A stretch of DNA of 64,000 nucleotides from Roseomonas sp. KE2513. Lineage in GTDB: Bacteria; Pseudomonadota; Alphaproteobacteria; Acetobacterales; Acetobacteraceae. How positions within the stretch are numbered: position 1 is the first letter of the stretch; the number at the start of each line of letters is the position of its first letter. The notes beneath the pieces are model-generated. The model did no database searches. It saw only the letters and a program-made list of their open reading frames with translations, and was not told the DNA's origin. The translations under genes were made by a program, and so were the position numbers. Location of the stretch: positions 1-64,000 of the forward strand of contig NZ_RCVR01000004.1 in the NCBI RefSeq assembly GCF_016107305.1. The letters run 5' to 3'. Below are positions 52,482-62,439 of the stretch, piece by piece.

Positions 52482-53434
52482 GCACCTCCACGATCCCCCA
52501 GGGCATGATCCCTCAGGGCATGATCCCTCAGGGCGCCCTTCGGCCGGAGGACGTCGCGGCCGCGGCGCCGATGCCCGACATCCTGCCGCCGGTGAAGCAG
52601 CGTCGGGGTTTCCTCGGCTTCCTTCGCCGCAACCCGACCATCGCCATTGGCGGCGGCCTGATGCTGCTCATCCTGCTGATGGCGATCCTCGCCCCCCTGC
52701 TCTGGACGGTGGACCCCACGGCCCTCGCCCCCGCCCGTCGCACGCGCGAGCCTTCCGCGATGTACTGGTTCGGGACGGACATGCTCGGCCGGGACGTCTA
52801 TTCCCGAGTGCTCTACGGCGCCCGCGTCTCGCTGATCGTCGGCTTCGCGGTCGCCTTCTTCTCCTCGGTGATCGGCCTCGCCATCGGTCTCGTCTCGGGC
52901 TTCGTCCGGTGGGCGGACGCGATCATCATGCGGATCATGGACGGGCTGATGTCCATTCCCTCCATCCTGCTGGCGATCGCCCTGATGGCGCTCACCCGCG
53001 GCAGCGTGGGCAACGTGATCCTCGCCATCACCATCGCCGAGGTGCCGCGCGTCTCCCGCCTCGTGCGCGGCGTGGTGCTCTCGCTCCGGGAACAGCCCTA
53101 TGTGGACGCGGCGGTGGCCTCGGGCACCTCGACGCCCCGGATCATCATCCGCCACATCCTGCCGAATACCCTCGCGCCGCTGACTGTGCAGGCCACCTAT
53201 ATCTGCGCCAGCGCCATGATCGCGGAGAGCATCCTTTCCTTCATCGGCGCGGGCACGCCGCCCATCATCCCCTCTTGGGGGAACATCATGGCGGAGGGCA
53301 GGGCGCTCTGGCAGGTGAAGCCCTATATCGTCTTCTTTCCCGCAATCTTCCTCTCCCTCACCGTGCTCGCGGTGAACCTCCTCGGCGACGGGCTGCGCGA
53401 CTGGCTCGATCCCCGCATGGCCAAGAAGGTCTGA
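52478..53434 (+). CDS. dipeptide/oligopeptide ABC transporter permease (DppC type), second system
   Basis: This 318-residue permease has an N-terminal extension containing IPQG three times (residues about 6-19) from a 15-base tandem repeat, then RRGFLGFLRRNPTIAIGGGL and the standard DppC segments FGTDMLGRDVYSRVLYGARV and RHILPNTLAPLTVQATYICA. TTG 52478 overlaps the previous stop as TTGA. ATG 52506 or ATG 52521 inside the repeat could also initiate. It partners the DppB-type protein. Confidence 0.92.
   Translation: MSTSTIPQGMIPQGMIPQGALRPEDVAAAAPMPDILPPVKQRRGFLGFLRRNPTIAIGGGLMLLILLMAILAPLLWTVDPTALAPARRTREPSAMYWFGTDMLGRDVYSRVLYGARVSLIVGFAVAFFSSVIGLAIGLVSGFVRWADAIIMRIMDGLMSIPSILLAIALMALTRGSVGNVILAITIAEVPRVSRLVRGVVLSLREQPYVDAAVASGTSTPRIIIRHILPNTLAPLTVQATYICASAMIAESILSFIGAGTPPIIPSWGNIMAEGRALWQVKPYIVFFPAIFLSLTVLAVNLLGDGLRDWLDPRMAKKV
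52493..52544 (+). repeat. 15-bp tandem repeat at the 5' end of the second dppC-type gene
   Basis: The unit ATGATCCCTCAGGGC occurs twice in perfect tandem, preceded by a near copy with CCCCCAGGGC. Each unit encodes M-I-P-Q-G, so copy changes stay in frame and alter both the N-terminus and the number of ATG codons. Confidence 0.85.
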
Positions 53435-53437
53435 GGC

Positions 53438-55470
<2,033 letters not shown>

Positions 55471-55566
55471 CGGCGGAGAGAGGGCGGCTCGCTTGACGCA
55501 TCCCGGGTGCCGGGCGACCCTCCAAGGGAATAGCGTCCCCCCTGGGGACCGGAGCGGGAGCCGAAG

Positions 55567-56070
55567 ATGCCGAATGTCAGCCTGACGGTGAACGGCCAGC
55601 GCCACAGCGTCGAGGTGGAGGGCCGCACCCTCCTGGTCGAGTTGCTGCGGGAGAAGCTGCGCCTCACGGGAACCCATGTCGGCTGCGACACGAGCCAGTG
55701 CGGCGCCTGCGTGGTGCATGTGGACGGCGAGAGTGTGAAGTCCTGCACCATGCTGGCCGTGCAGGCCGAGGGAAGTTCTGTCACGACCATTGAGGGCCTG
55801 GCTGCGCCAGACGGCACGCTGCATCCGATGCAGGAGGCCTTCCGCGAGTACCATGCCCTGCAGTGCGGCTTCTGCACGCCGGGCATGGTCATGTCCGCCA
55901 TCGACCTCGTGAAGAAGCACCCCGACGGGATGACCGAGCACGAGATCCGCGAGGGGCTTGAGGGCAACCTCTGCCGCTGCACGGGTTACCACAACATCGT
56001 CAAGGCGATCGCCGCGGCGCAGGAGGTCATTCACGGCCGCCGCGACGCGCTCGCCCCGGCCGAGGTCTGA
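55567..56070 (+). CDS. 2Fe-2S subunit of a CO-dehydrogenase/xanthine-dehydrogenase-type hydroxylase
   Basis: This 167-residue small subunit holds two 2Fe-2S sites: the plant-type ferredoxin set C40, C45, C48, C60 ([10 protein letters not shown]) and the helical set C100, C103, C135, C137 ([14 protein letters not shown]). The family moves electrons from a molybdopterin subunit to FAD. The FAD subunit starts five bases downstream but no molybdopterin subunit gene is present on either side. The substrate therefore cannot be inferred. Confidence 0.94.
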   Translation: MPNVSLTVNGQRHSVEVEGRTLLVELLREKLRLTGTHVGCDTSQCGACVVHVDGESVKSCTMLAVQAEGSSVTTIEGLAAPDGTLHPMQEAFREYHALQCGFCTPGMVMSAIDLVKKHPDGMTEHEIREGLEGNLCRCTGYHNIVKAIAAAQEVIHGRRDALAPAEV

Positions 56071-56075
56071 TCGCC

Positions 56076-56867
56076 ATGTACGACTTCGCCTATCACAAGC
56101 CCACCACTGTCGCCGAGGCCGTGGGCCTGCTGGCTGACCCCGAGGCGCGCCCGATCTCGGGTGGCCAGACGCTGCTACCGGCGCTGAAGCACCGGCTCGA
56201 CAAGCCCTCGGCCCTCATCGATCTCTCCGGCATCGCCGAGCTGCGCGGCATCCGGCGGGAGGGCGACCAGATCGTCATTGGCGCAATGACGCGGCACCAG
56301 GAGATCCAGAACGACCCGACGGTGAAGGCCGCGATCCCGGCGCTCGCCTGGATGGCTGGCCATCTTGGCGACACGCAGGTCCGCAACCGCGGCACCATCG
56401 GCGGCAGCCTCGCGAACAACGACCCGGCGGCCGACTATCCCTCGGCGGCGCTGGCCCTCGGCGCCACCTTTGTGACCGACCGCCGCCGCATCGCGGCCGA
56501 TGATTACTTCCAGGGCATGTTCACCACGGCCCTCGAGCCGGGCGAGCTGCTGACGGCGGTCGAGTTCCCGATCCCCGAGAAGGCCGGCTACGCCAAGATG
56601 CGCAACCCGGCCTCCCGCTACGTCATGACCGGCGTCTTCGTCGCGCGCGGCCCGGCCGGTGTGCGCGTGGTGGTGAACGGCGCCGGCCCCGGCGTGTTCC
56701 GCCAGGCGGAGATGGAGGCGGCGCTCGCGGTCACCTGGTCGCCGGAGGCGGTCGCCAATATCCGCCAGTCTGCGGACGGGCTGAACGGTGATATCCACGG
56801 CAGCGCCGAGTATCGCGCTCATCTCGTCACCGTCATGGCGAAGCGCGCGATCGTCGATGCCGGCTGA
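56076..56867 (+). CDS. FAD-binding subunit of a CO-dehydrogenase/xanthine-dehydrogenase-type hydroxylase
   Basis: This 263-residue medium subunit has the FAD motifs RPISGGQTLLPALKHR and NRGTIGGSLANNDPAADYPS, and an accessory C-terminal domain. The C-terminal domain is slightly short for the family (often about 270-290 residues). It receives electrons from the 2Fe-2S partner and passes them to an acceptor. Its end overlaps the next gene by 11 bases. Order small-medium without the large subunit is atypical. Confidence 0.93.
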   Translation: MYDFAYHKPTTVAEAVGLLADPEARPISGGQTLLPALKHRLDKPSALIDLSGIAELRGIRREGDQIVIGAMTRHQEIQNDPTVKAAIPALAWMAGHLGDTQVRNRGTIGGSLANNDPAADYPSAALALGATFVTDRRRIAADDYFQGMFTTALEPGELLTAVEFPIPEKAGYAKMRNPASRYVMTGVFVARGPAGVRVVVNGAGPGVFRQAEMEAALAVTWSPEAVANIRQSADGLNGDIHGSAEYRAHLVTVMAKRAIVDAG

Positions 56868-58164
56868 TCCGGCCGGGGCCGGATCGAGCAGCGGCCCCGG
56901 AGCGGGGAACCACCTGGTGGTCATCGGCGCCGGCATCGTCGGCGCCTGCACCGCCCTCTCGGCCCTAGACCGTGGGCTGCGCGTCACCATCCTTGACCCC
57001 GGTCCGCCCGGCGGGGAACAGGCCGCTTCCTACGGGAATGGCTGCTGGCTCTCGCATATGTCGGTCATCCCGCCGGCGACGCCGGGGCTCTGGCGGAAGG
57101 TGCCGGGCTTCCTGATGGACCCGCTGGGGCCGCTGGCTATCCGCTGGTCCTATCTACCGCGGGTCCTGCCCTGGCTCCTCGCCTATCTCCGCTCGGGCGC
57201 CACCGAGGCGCGGGTGCTGCGCACCGCCGAGGCGCTGCGGACCCTGCTCCGGGATGGGCCGGCCCTCCATCGCTCCTTGGCCGAGCGCGCTGGTGTGTCC
57301 GAGCTGATCCGGCGGGATGGCCTCATGTATGTCTATCCTTCCCGGGCCGAATACGAAGCCGAGGCGCTCGGCTGGCGCATCCGCCGCGCGGTCGGGCTGG
57401 ACTGGAAGGAGATCGGGCCGGAGGAGATGCGTCAGCTCCAGCCTGAACTCGACCGCCGCTACGGCTTCGGCGCGCTGTTCGAGGAAGCCGGGCACTGCAC
57501 CGATCCCGCCGCCTACGTGGCCGCCCTCGTGGCGCAGGCCGAGGCCGAGGGGGCGACGCTTCGGCGGGTGACTGCCACCGGCTTCCGGATCGAGCGCGGC
57601 CGCCTCTACGCCGTGACCACGGGGGAGGGGGAGATCGTCGCGGACCGAGCCGTCATCTGCGCCGGCGCCCGATCACGCGCGCTCGCTGCCCAGGCCGGCT
57701 CGCGCGTGCCGCTGGAGACGGAGCGGGGCTACCACGCCGTCGTGCGGGGGGCCGAGACCGGGCCGCGCATCCCCATCATGCCCTCGGACGGGAAGATGGC
57801 GATCACCGCCACCCGCGCCGGGCTCCGTGTCTCCGGGCAGGTAGAGATCGCGGGGTTGGAAGCGGCGCCGAACTGGGCGCGTGCCGGCATCCTGCGAGAC
57901 CATTTGAAGCGGTGCTTCCCATCGCTTCCGGCCGACCTGCCCGAGGATCGCGTCTCCCTGTGGATGGGTCATCGCCCCTCGATGCCCGATGGTCTGCCCT
58001 GCCTCGGCCATGCACGCGCCACGCCGGATGTGATCCTCGCCTTCGGGCACGGCCATGTCGGGCTGGTCGGCGGACCACGGAGCGGGCAGGTGGCGGCGGC
58101 CCTGGCGGCGGGTGCCAAGCCCCCGATTGACATCGCGGCTTACGACCCTCGTCGATTCACCTAG
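56857..58164 (+). CDS. FAD-dependent oxidoreductase (D-amino-acid dehydrogenase / DAO type)
   Basis: This 435-residue flavoprotein has the dinucleotide motif VVIGAGIVGACTALSALDRG (about 21-40) and a DAO-domain with the GHCTDPAAYVAALVAQAEAE segment and C-terminal FGHGHVGLVGGPRSGQ, which closes the FAD pocket. This matches DadA-like dehydrogenases that oxidise D-amino or sarcosine-like substrates and pass electrons to the quinone pool. ATG 56857 overlaps the previous gene by 11 bases. Substrate is unproven. Confidence 0.88.
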   Translation: MPADPAGAGSSSGPGAGNHLVVIGAGIVGACTALSALDRGLRVTILDPGPPGGEQAASYGNGCWLSHMSVIPPATPGLWRKVPGFLMDPLGPLAIRWSYLPRVLPWLLAYLRSGATEARVLRTAEALRTLLRDGPALHRSLAERAGVSELIRRDGLMYVYPSRAEYEAEALGWRIRRAVGLDWKEIGPEEMRQLQPELDRRYGFGALFEEAGHCTDPAAYVAALVAQAEAEGATLRRVTATGFRIERGRLYAVTTGEGEIVADRAVICAGARSRALAAQAGSRVPLETERGYHAVVRGAETGPRIPIMPSDGKMAITATRAGLRVSGQVEIAGLEAAPNWARAGILRDHLKRCFPSLPADLPEDRVSLWMGHRPSMPDGLPCLGHARATPDVILAFGHGHVGLVGGPRSGQVAAALAAGAKPPIDIAAYDPRRFT

Positions 58165-58171
58165 CATTCCT

Positions 58172-58208
58172 TGCAGGACCGTGCGAGCATGACGATACCG
58201 GTCCTGCA
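58172..58208. repeat. perfect 10-bp inverted repeat ahead of the cold-shock gene
   Basis: TGCAGGACCG (58172-58181) and CGGTCCTGCA (58199-58208) are exact reverse complements with a 17-base loop. The element lies eight bases after the oxidoreductase stop and 38 bases before the cold-shock start, so it may be a terminator or a structured leader. Confidence 0.6.
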
Positions 58209-58246
58209 TCCCGTCGGGCCGACTGGTTTGCGGAAATAGAGATACA

Positions 58247-59008
58247 GTGTTCCCCGAGAATGAATCGCAGGGTGGCACCGGGCCCGTCGAGGCCGAGGTG
58301 AAGTGGTACAACGGCCGCAAGGGCTTCGGCTTTGTGCTTGGTCCCGATGGGCAGGACGTTTTTTTCCACGCATCCGCAATGGCTGAGGCCGGCATCCAGT
58401 CGGCCGAGACGGGCGACAAGCTCGTCTGTGAGATCGGGACCGACCGTCAGGGCCGCCGTCTGGTGACCCGCATCGTGGAGCTGAAGCCCGGTCCGGGCGG
58501 CGCCGCGGGTGGTGGTGGCTTCGGCGATCGTCCGCCGCGCCGTGACTTTGGTGGTGGCGGTGGTGGCTTCGGCGATCGTCCGCCGCGCCGCGACTTCGGC
58601 GGTGGTGGCTTCGGCGATCGTCCGCCGCGCCGCGACTTCGGCGGTGGCGGCTTCGGCGATCGTCCGCCGCGCCGTGACTTTGGTGGTGGCGGTGGTGGCT
58701 TCGGTGCCCCCGGCGGTGGTGGTGGCTTCGGCGCCCCACGTCGCGATTTCGGTGACCGTCCGCCGCGCCGCGACTTCGGCCGTGACGAGGGTGGCCCGAC
58801 CTATGCCGTGAACGGCACCGTCAAGTGGTTCGACCAGGTGCGCGGCTTCGGCTTCGTGACCCCGGACGATGGCGGCCAGGACGTGTTCCTCCATTCTTCC
58901 GTCCTCCAGCGCGCCGGCGTGACCGACGTGCAGCAGGGCCAGAAGGTGGCGCTGGACGTGCGCGACGGCCAGCGCGGCCGCCAGGCCGTCCAGTACAAGG
59001 GCGACTGA
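58247..59008 (+). CDS. double cold-shock-domain RNA-binding protein with Arg/Gly-rich linker
   Basis: This 253-residue protein has two cold-shock domains. The first (about 13-78) carries RNP-like KGFGFV (25-30) and VFFHAS (38-43); the second (about 185-250) carries GTVKWFDQVRGFGFV and VFLHSS. Between them is a ~105-residue disordered linker made of repeated GFGDRPPRRDFGGGG units, resembling eukaryotic RGG motifs. The likely role is RNA chaperoning or translation control. Start is GTG 58247 with only a weak purine-rich site upstream. A strong terminator follows. Confidence 0.9.
   Translation: MFPENESQGGTGPVEAEVKWYNGRKGFGFVLGPDGQDVFFHASAMAEAGIQSAETGDKLVCEIGTDRQGRRLVTRIVELKPGPGGAAGGGGFGDRPPRRDFGGGGGGFGDRPPRRDFGGGGFGDRPPRRDFGGGGFGDRPPRRDFGGGGGGFGAPGGGGGFGAPRRDFGDRPPRRDFGRDEGGPTYAVNGTVKWFDQVRGFGFVTPDDGGQDVFLHSSVLQRAGVTDVQQGQKVALDVRDGQRGRQAVQYKGD
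58517..58780 (+). repeat. in-frame tandem repeat array in the cold-shock gene
   Basis: Units beginning GGCTTCGGCGATCGTCCG start at 58517, 58565, 58607 and 58649 (spacing 48, 42, 42), followed by degenerate copies from 58697. Neighbouring units at 58565 and 58607 are almost identical over 42 bases. Copy number could change by slippage without shifting the frame. Confidence 0.9.
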
Positions 59009-59033
59009 TCGCCACTTCGCGGCTTGATCATGG

Positions 59034-59061
59034 AAGGCCCCGGCCCTCGCGCCGGGGCCTT
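59034..59061 (+). terminator. intrinsic terminator after the cold-shock gene
   Basis: AAGGCCCCGGC (59034-59044) and GCCGGGGCCTT (59051-59061) form a perfect 11-bp stem with a six-base loop, followed by TCTGATT. A clear factor-independent-type hairpin. Confidence 0.8.
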
Positions 59062-59151
59062 CTGATTCCGGCGGGTCGGTCGCCGATCGGCCGCGTGGAC
59101 TCGGACTTCGTTAGCCTTTCCTTCACCCCCAGGGCTCATCCTCGTCGGGAG

Positions 59152-59166
59152 GGCAGGAAACCTGCC
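59152..59166 (+). promoter_or_regulatory. small hairpin in the flagellin leader
   Basis: GGCAGG (59152-59157) and CCTGCC (59161-59166) pair around an AAA triloop, ending 20 bases before the flagellin start. In other alphaproteobacteria the flagellin leader is a target of FlbT-type control; that link is inference here. Confidence 0.4.
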
Positions 59167-59186
59167 GACGCGAAGCGAAGACCCCG

Positions 59187-60023
59187 ATGGCGACGAACTC
59201 GGTCAATACGAACATCGGCGCGCAGGTCGCGCTCCAATCGCTGAACCGGACAAACGAGTCCCTGGCGGCGACGCAAAAGCGCGTCTCCACCGGCTACCGT
59301 GTGGCCGATGCGAAGGACGATGGCGCGGCCTTTGCCGTTGCCCAGTCGGTCCGCGCTGACATTGCCGGCCTTACCTCTGCCAATGAGCAGATGGGCAGCG
59401 TCAAGGGCATCCTGGACACCACCCTCGCGGGCCTGAACAAGGTCTCTGAGTCGATGTCGCAGATCCGCGGCGTGCTCGTGAAGCTGGCGGACGGCACGCT
59501 GTCCGACTCACAGCGCACCCAGTACCAGTCGCAGTATACCTCCCTGCGCACCCAGGTCTCGAACTTCATCTCGGATGCCACCTATAACGGGCGTACCCTG
59601 CTGACGACATCGACCGACGCCGGCGGCGGCGATATCGCCACCACGCGGAACGAGCAGGCGACCCTCTTCACCCTGACCGCCGTGGCGGGCGCCGAGACGC
59701 TGGTTGTCGAGGAAGCCCCAACGACCGCGGAGGCCGCGGCCTCGGCCCTCGCAGCCGGGGGCGACTTCGTGACGAAGATGACGTCGGTGAACACCGCGCT
59801 GAACACCTTCGGCTCGAACTCGAACTACCTCGACGCCCAGATGAGCTACAACAAGGAGAAGCTGGACGCGCTTGATACCGGCCTGGGCTCGCTCATCGAT
59901 GCGGACCTCGCGAAGGAGAGCGCCCGGCTTGAGGCCCTGAAGATCAGGCAGCAGCTCGGCACCCAAGCGCTCGGTATCGCCAACCAGTCGCCGCAGGGCC
60001 TGCTCAGCCTCTTCCGCGGTTGA
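59187..60023 (+). CDS. flagellin
   Basis: This 278-residue flagellin has the conserved D0/D1 ends: VNTNIGAQVALQSLNRTNES at the start and ALKIRQQLGTQALGIANQSP, then LLSLFRG, at the end. The short central region (about 140-195, Thr/Ala/Glu-rich) means a compact filament without the large D2/D3 domains. It is secreted by the flagellar export system. No other flagellar gene lies nearby and its leader and terminator suggest a monocistronic unit. The start lacks a strong ribosome site. Confidence 0.94.
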   Translation: MATNSVNTNIGAQVALQSLNRTNESLAATQKRVSTGYRVADAKDDGAAFAVAQSVRADIAGLTSANEQMGSVKGILDTTLAGLNKVSESMSQIRGVLVKLADGTLSDSQRTQYQSQYTSLRTQVSNFISDATYNGRTLLTTSTDAGGGDIATTRNEQATLFTLTAVAGAETLVVEEAPTTAEAAASALAAGGDFVTKMTSVNTALNTFGSNSNYLDAQMSYNKEKLDALDTGLGSLIDADLAKESARLEALKIRQQLGTQALGIANQSPQGLLSLFRG

Positions 60024-60030
60024 TACGGGC

Positions 60031-60060
60031 GCGGCTGCTCCGGCCGCCGCGGGCCATTTT
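60031..60060 (+). terminator. possible terminator after the flagellin gene
   Basis: GCGGC (60031-60035) and GCCGC (60043-60047) can pair, and TTTT follows nine bases later. The stem is short. Confidence 0.35.
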
Positions 60061-60112
60061 CGTCTGGCCAGCGCCACCCTATCTTTCCGCGTAACTGGGA
60101 GAGGAGGGTGGC

Positions 60113-61300
60113 ATGTCCGCACCGGCGACCAATGGGCCCTGCATCGTCGGCTGGTCCCATACGCCCTTCGGCAAGCTGGAGGATGCGCCAGACGCCGAGG
60201 CCTTGATCGGCCGCGTTGCTCGGGCCGCTATCGAGGATGCGGGGATCGACCCGTCCGAAGTGGACGCCGTCTATGTCGGCCACTTTAACGGTGGGTTCCA
60301 GAAGCAGGATTTTCCCTCCTCGCTCGTCTTGCAATCCCTACCGGAGCTCCGCTTCAAGCCCGCCACCCGTCTCGAGAATGCCTGCGCCACCGGTTCCGCC
60401 GCGATCCACGGCGCAATGGACTTCCTGGGCGCCGGGCGGGGCCGCTTTACCCTGGTCGTCGGGGTCGAGAAGATGACGGCCATCCCCGGTGCGCAGGTGG
60501 GGGATGTGCTTCTCGGCTGTGCCTACCGAAAGGAGGAAGGCGATATCCCCGCGGGCTTCGCGGGCGTCTTCGCCCGGATCGCGGATGCCTATTTCCAGCG
60601 CCATGGCGACCAGTCGGACGCGCTCGCCGCCATCGCCGCGAAGAACCATCTCAACGGGGTGGACAATCCTTACGCCCAGATGCGCCGGGACCTTGGCTAC
60701 GAGTTCTGCCGCACTGAGAGCGAGCGGAACCCGGTGGTGGCCGGCCCGCTCAAGCGCACCGATTGCAGCCTCGTCTCGGACGGCGCGGCCGCCCTTGTCC
60801 TCACCGATGCCGCGACGGCCGCGGCGATGGGCAAGGCGATCCGCTTCCGGGCGGCGGAGCAGGTGAACGATCTGATGCCGATCTCGGCTCGCGACATCAC
60901 GCGCTTCGAGGGTGCGCGGGAGGCGTGGCGAAGGGCCTACGACTCGGCCGGCATCGGCATCGGCGACCTCTCCTTCGCCGAGGTGCACGACTGCTTCACC
61001 ATTGCCGAGCTGATCGACTACGAGGCGATGGGGCTGGTGCCTGAGGGGCAGGGCGCCCGCGCCGTGCTGGATGGCATGGTGGCCAAAGGTGGGCGGCTGC
61101 CGGTGAATCCCTCTGGCGGGCTGAAGTCGAAGGGCCATCCGATCGGCGCCACCGGCGTCTCCATGCACGTGCTCGCGGCGATGCAGCTCGCGGGGGAGGC
61201 GGGCGGGATGCAGGTGCCGGGCGCGACGCTCGGCGGCGTCTTCAACATGGGCGGGGCCGCTGTCGCCAACTACGTCTCGATCCTGGAGAGGCTGCGCTGA
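60113..61300 (+). CDS. thiolase family protein (acetyl-CoA acetyltransferase type)
   Basis: This 395-residue enzyme has the thiolase nucleophile C91 in ENACATGSAAIHG, the second-half motif HDCFTIAELIDYEAMGL and the catalytic NPSGGLKSKGHPIGATG near the C-terminus. The overall pattern is that of SCP2-like or degradative thiolases that use CoA to split or form acyl-CoA bonds. Length is normal. GAGAGGAGG lies shortly upstream of ATG 60113. The stop overlaps the probable CTG start of the deacetylase-like gene. Chain-length preference is unknown. Confidence 0.92.
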   Translation: MSAPATNGPCIVGWSHTPFGKLEDAPDAEALIGRVARAAIEDAGIDPSEVDAVYVGHFNGGFQKQDFPSSLVLQSLPELRFKPATRLENACATGSAAIHGAMDFLGAGRGRFTLVVGVEKMTAIPGAQVGDVLLGCAYRKEEGDIPAGFAGVFARIADAYFQRHGDQSDALAAIAAKNHLNGVDNPYAQMRRDLGYEFCRTESERNPVVAGPLKRTDCSLVSDGAAALVLTDAATAAAMGKAIRFRAAEQVNDLMPISARDITRFEGAREAWRRAYDSAGIGIGDLSFAEVHDCFTIAELIDYEAMGLVPEGQGARAVLDGMVAKGGRLPVNPSGGLKSKGHPIGATGVSMHVLAAMQLAGEAGGMQVPGATLGGVFNMGGAAVANYVSILERLR

Positions 61301-62439
61301 CGGCCCTGCGCCCGCTCCTCATCGGCTCCGAAATCTATCGCGGCTCCACCTACGGGCCGAAGCACCCGCTGGCCATTCCGCGCGTCCCGGCGACACTGGA
61401 CCTGTTGCGCGCACTCGGCTGGATCGATCCGCGGCGCTACCTCGACAGTCCGCGGGCGACGGTGGAGCAGCTCACGCGCTACCACACGCTCGACTACGTC
61501 GCAGCCCTCCGCCAGGCGGAGGAGGACCAGTCCGTCTCGCCGACGATCCGGGAGCGGCACCATATCGGCGCCCACGGCAACCCGGTCTACCGGGAGGTTT
61601 TCCGCCGCCCCGCTACCAGCGCGGGCGGAGCCATTCTGGCGGCACGGCTGACGCGGGGAGGGGGCGTCGTCCACGTCCCCGGCGCCGGTACCCACCACGC
61701 GCTGCCCGACCGCGCCAGCGGCTTCTGCTACGTCAATGACCCCGTGCTCGGCCTATTGGAATGGCTGGACCTTGGGCTGACCAGCATTCTTTACGTCGAT
61801 ATCGACGCGCATCACGGGGATGGCGTGGAACTCGCCTTCAGTGAGGATCCGCGCGTCTTCACCCTGTCAATCCACGAGGGCGGCCGCTGGCCCTTCACCG
61901 GCCGGCTGGAGGACCGCGCGGGCGGCCATGCGCGCAACATTCCCGTGCCGGTCGGCTTCAACGACACGGAGATGGACCACGTGCTCCACGCGGCCATCCT
62001 GCCGATCCTGCGGCATCTCCGCCCCCAAGCTGTCATGCTCCAATGCGGCGCCGACGCGCTGGAGGAGGACCCGCTGGCGCGCCTCTCCCTCTCCAACAAC
62101 AGCCACATGGCCGTTGTCCGCGCCCTGCGGGACGAGGCGCCGCGGCTGATCGTCACGGGGGGAGGGGGCTACAATCCCTGGACTGTCGCCCGCTGCTGGG
62201 CGGCCGTCTGGGGCACGCTGGACGAACGCACCATGCCCCCCCGCCTTCCGCCGGTGGCGGAGGCGGTGCTGCGCGGCCTCGACTGGCATCGGGCGGCCGG
62301 CCGCAACCCGCCGGAGCACTGGTTCACGACCCTGGTGGACACCCTGCGCCCCGGGCCACTGCGCGACGAGGTCGTGGCCGCCTGCGCCGCCGTGATGCGG
62401 GACCTGCCGGAGCCCGCTACGCCGGCACCAGCAGGCTGA
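61297..62439 (+). CDS. histone deacetylase / AcuC-type zinc amidohydrolase
   Basis: This 380-residue enzyme shows the whole HDAC active site: [18 protein letters not shown] (twin His), [12 protein letters not shown] (zinc Asp and His), QCGADAL (zinc Asp) and VTGGGGYN (transition-state Tyr). Bacterial members remove acetyl groups from lysines or polyamines. The N-terminal [20 protein letters not shown] is a conserved part of the fold but lies upstream of the first ordinary start (TTG 61405). The only codon that keeps it is CTG 61297, which overlaps the thiolase stop as CTGA. The 3' end overlaps ispDF by 23 bases. Confidence 0.85.
   Translation: MTALRPLLIGSEIYRGSTYGPKHPLAIPRVPATLDLLRALGWIDPRRYLDSPRATVEQLTRYHTLDYVAALRQAEEDQSVSPTIRERHHIGAHGNPVYREVFRRPATSAGGAILAARLTRGGGVVHVPGAGTHHALPDRASGFCYVNDPVLGLLEWLDLGLTSILYVDIDAHHGDGVELAFSEDPRVFTLSIHEGGRWPFTGRLEDRAGGHARNIPVPVGFNDTEMDHVLHAAILPILRHLRPQAVMLQCGADALEEDPLARLSLSNNSHMAVVRALRDEAPRLIVTGGGGYNPWTVARCWAAVWGTLDERTMPPRLPPVAEAVLRGLDWHRAAGRNPPEHWFTTLVDTLRPGPLRDEVVAACAAVMRDLPEPATPAPAG

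Noticed and set aside
58127-58155. TTGACA at 58127 as a cold-shock promoter
   Set aside because: No acceptable -10 box at 16-18 bases and it lies inside the oxidoreductase coding region.
58157-58894. Repeat-rich minus-strand frame (AARRTIAEATT units) opposite the cold-shock gene
   Set aside because: Direct reverse-strand reading of the GFGDRPPRRD repeats; the plus strand encodes two well-formed cold-shock domains.
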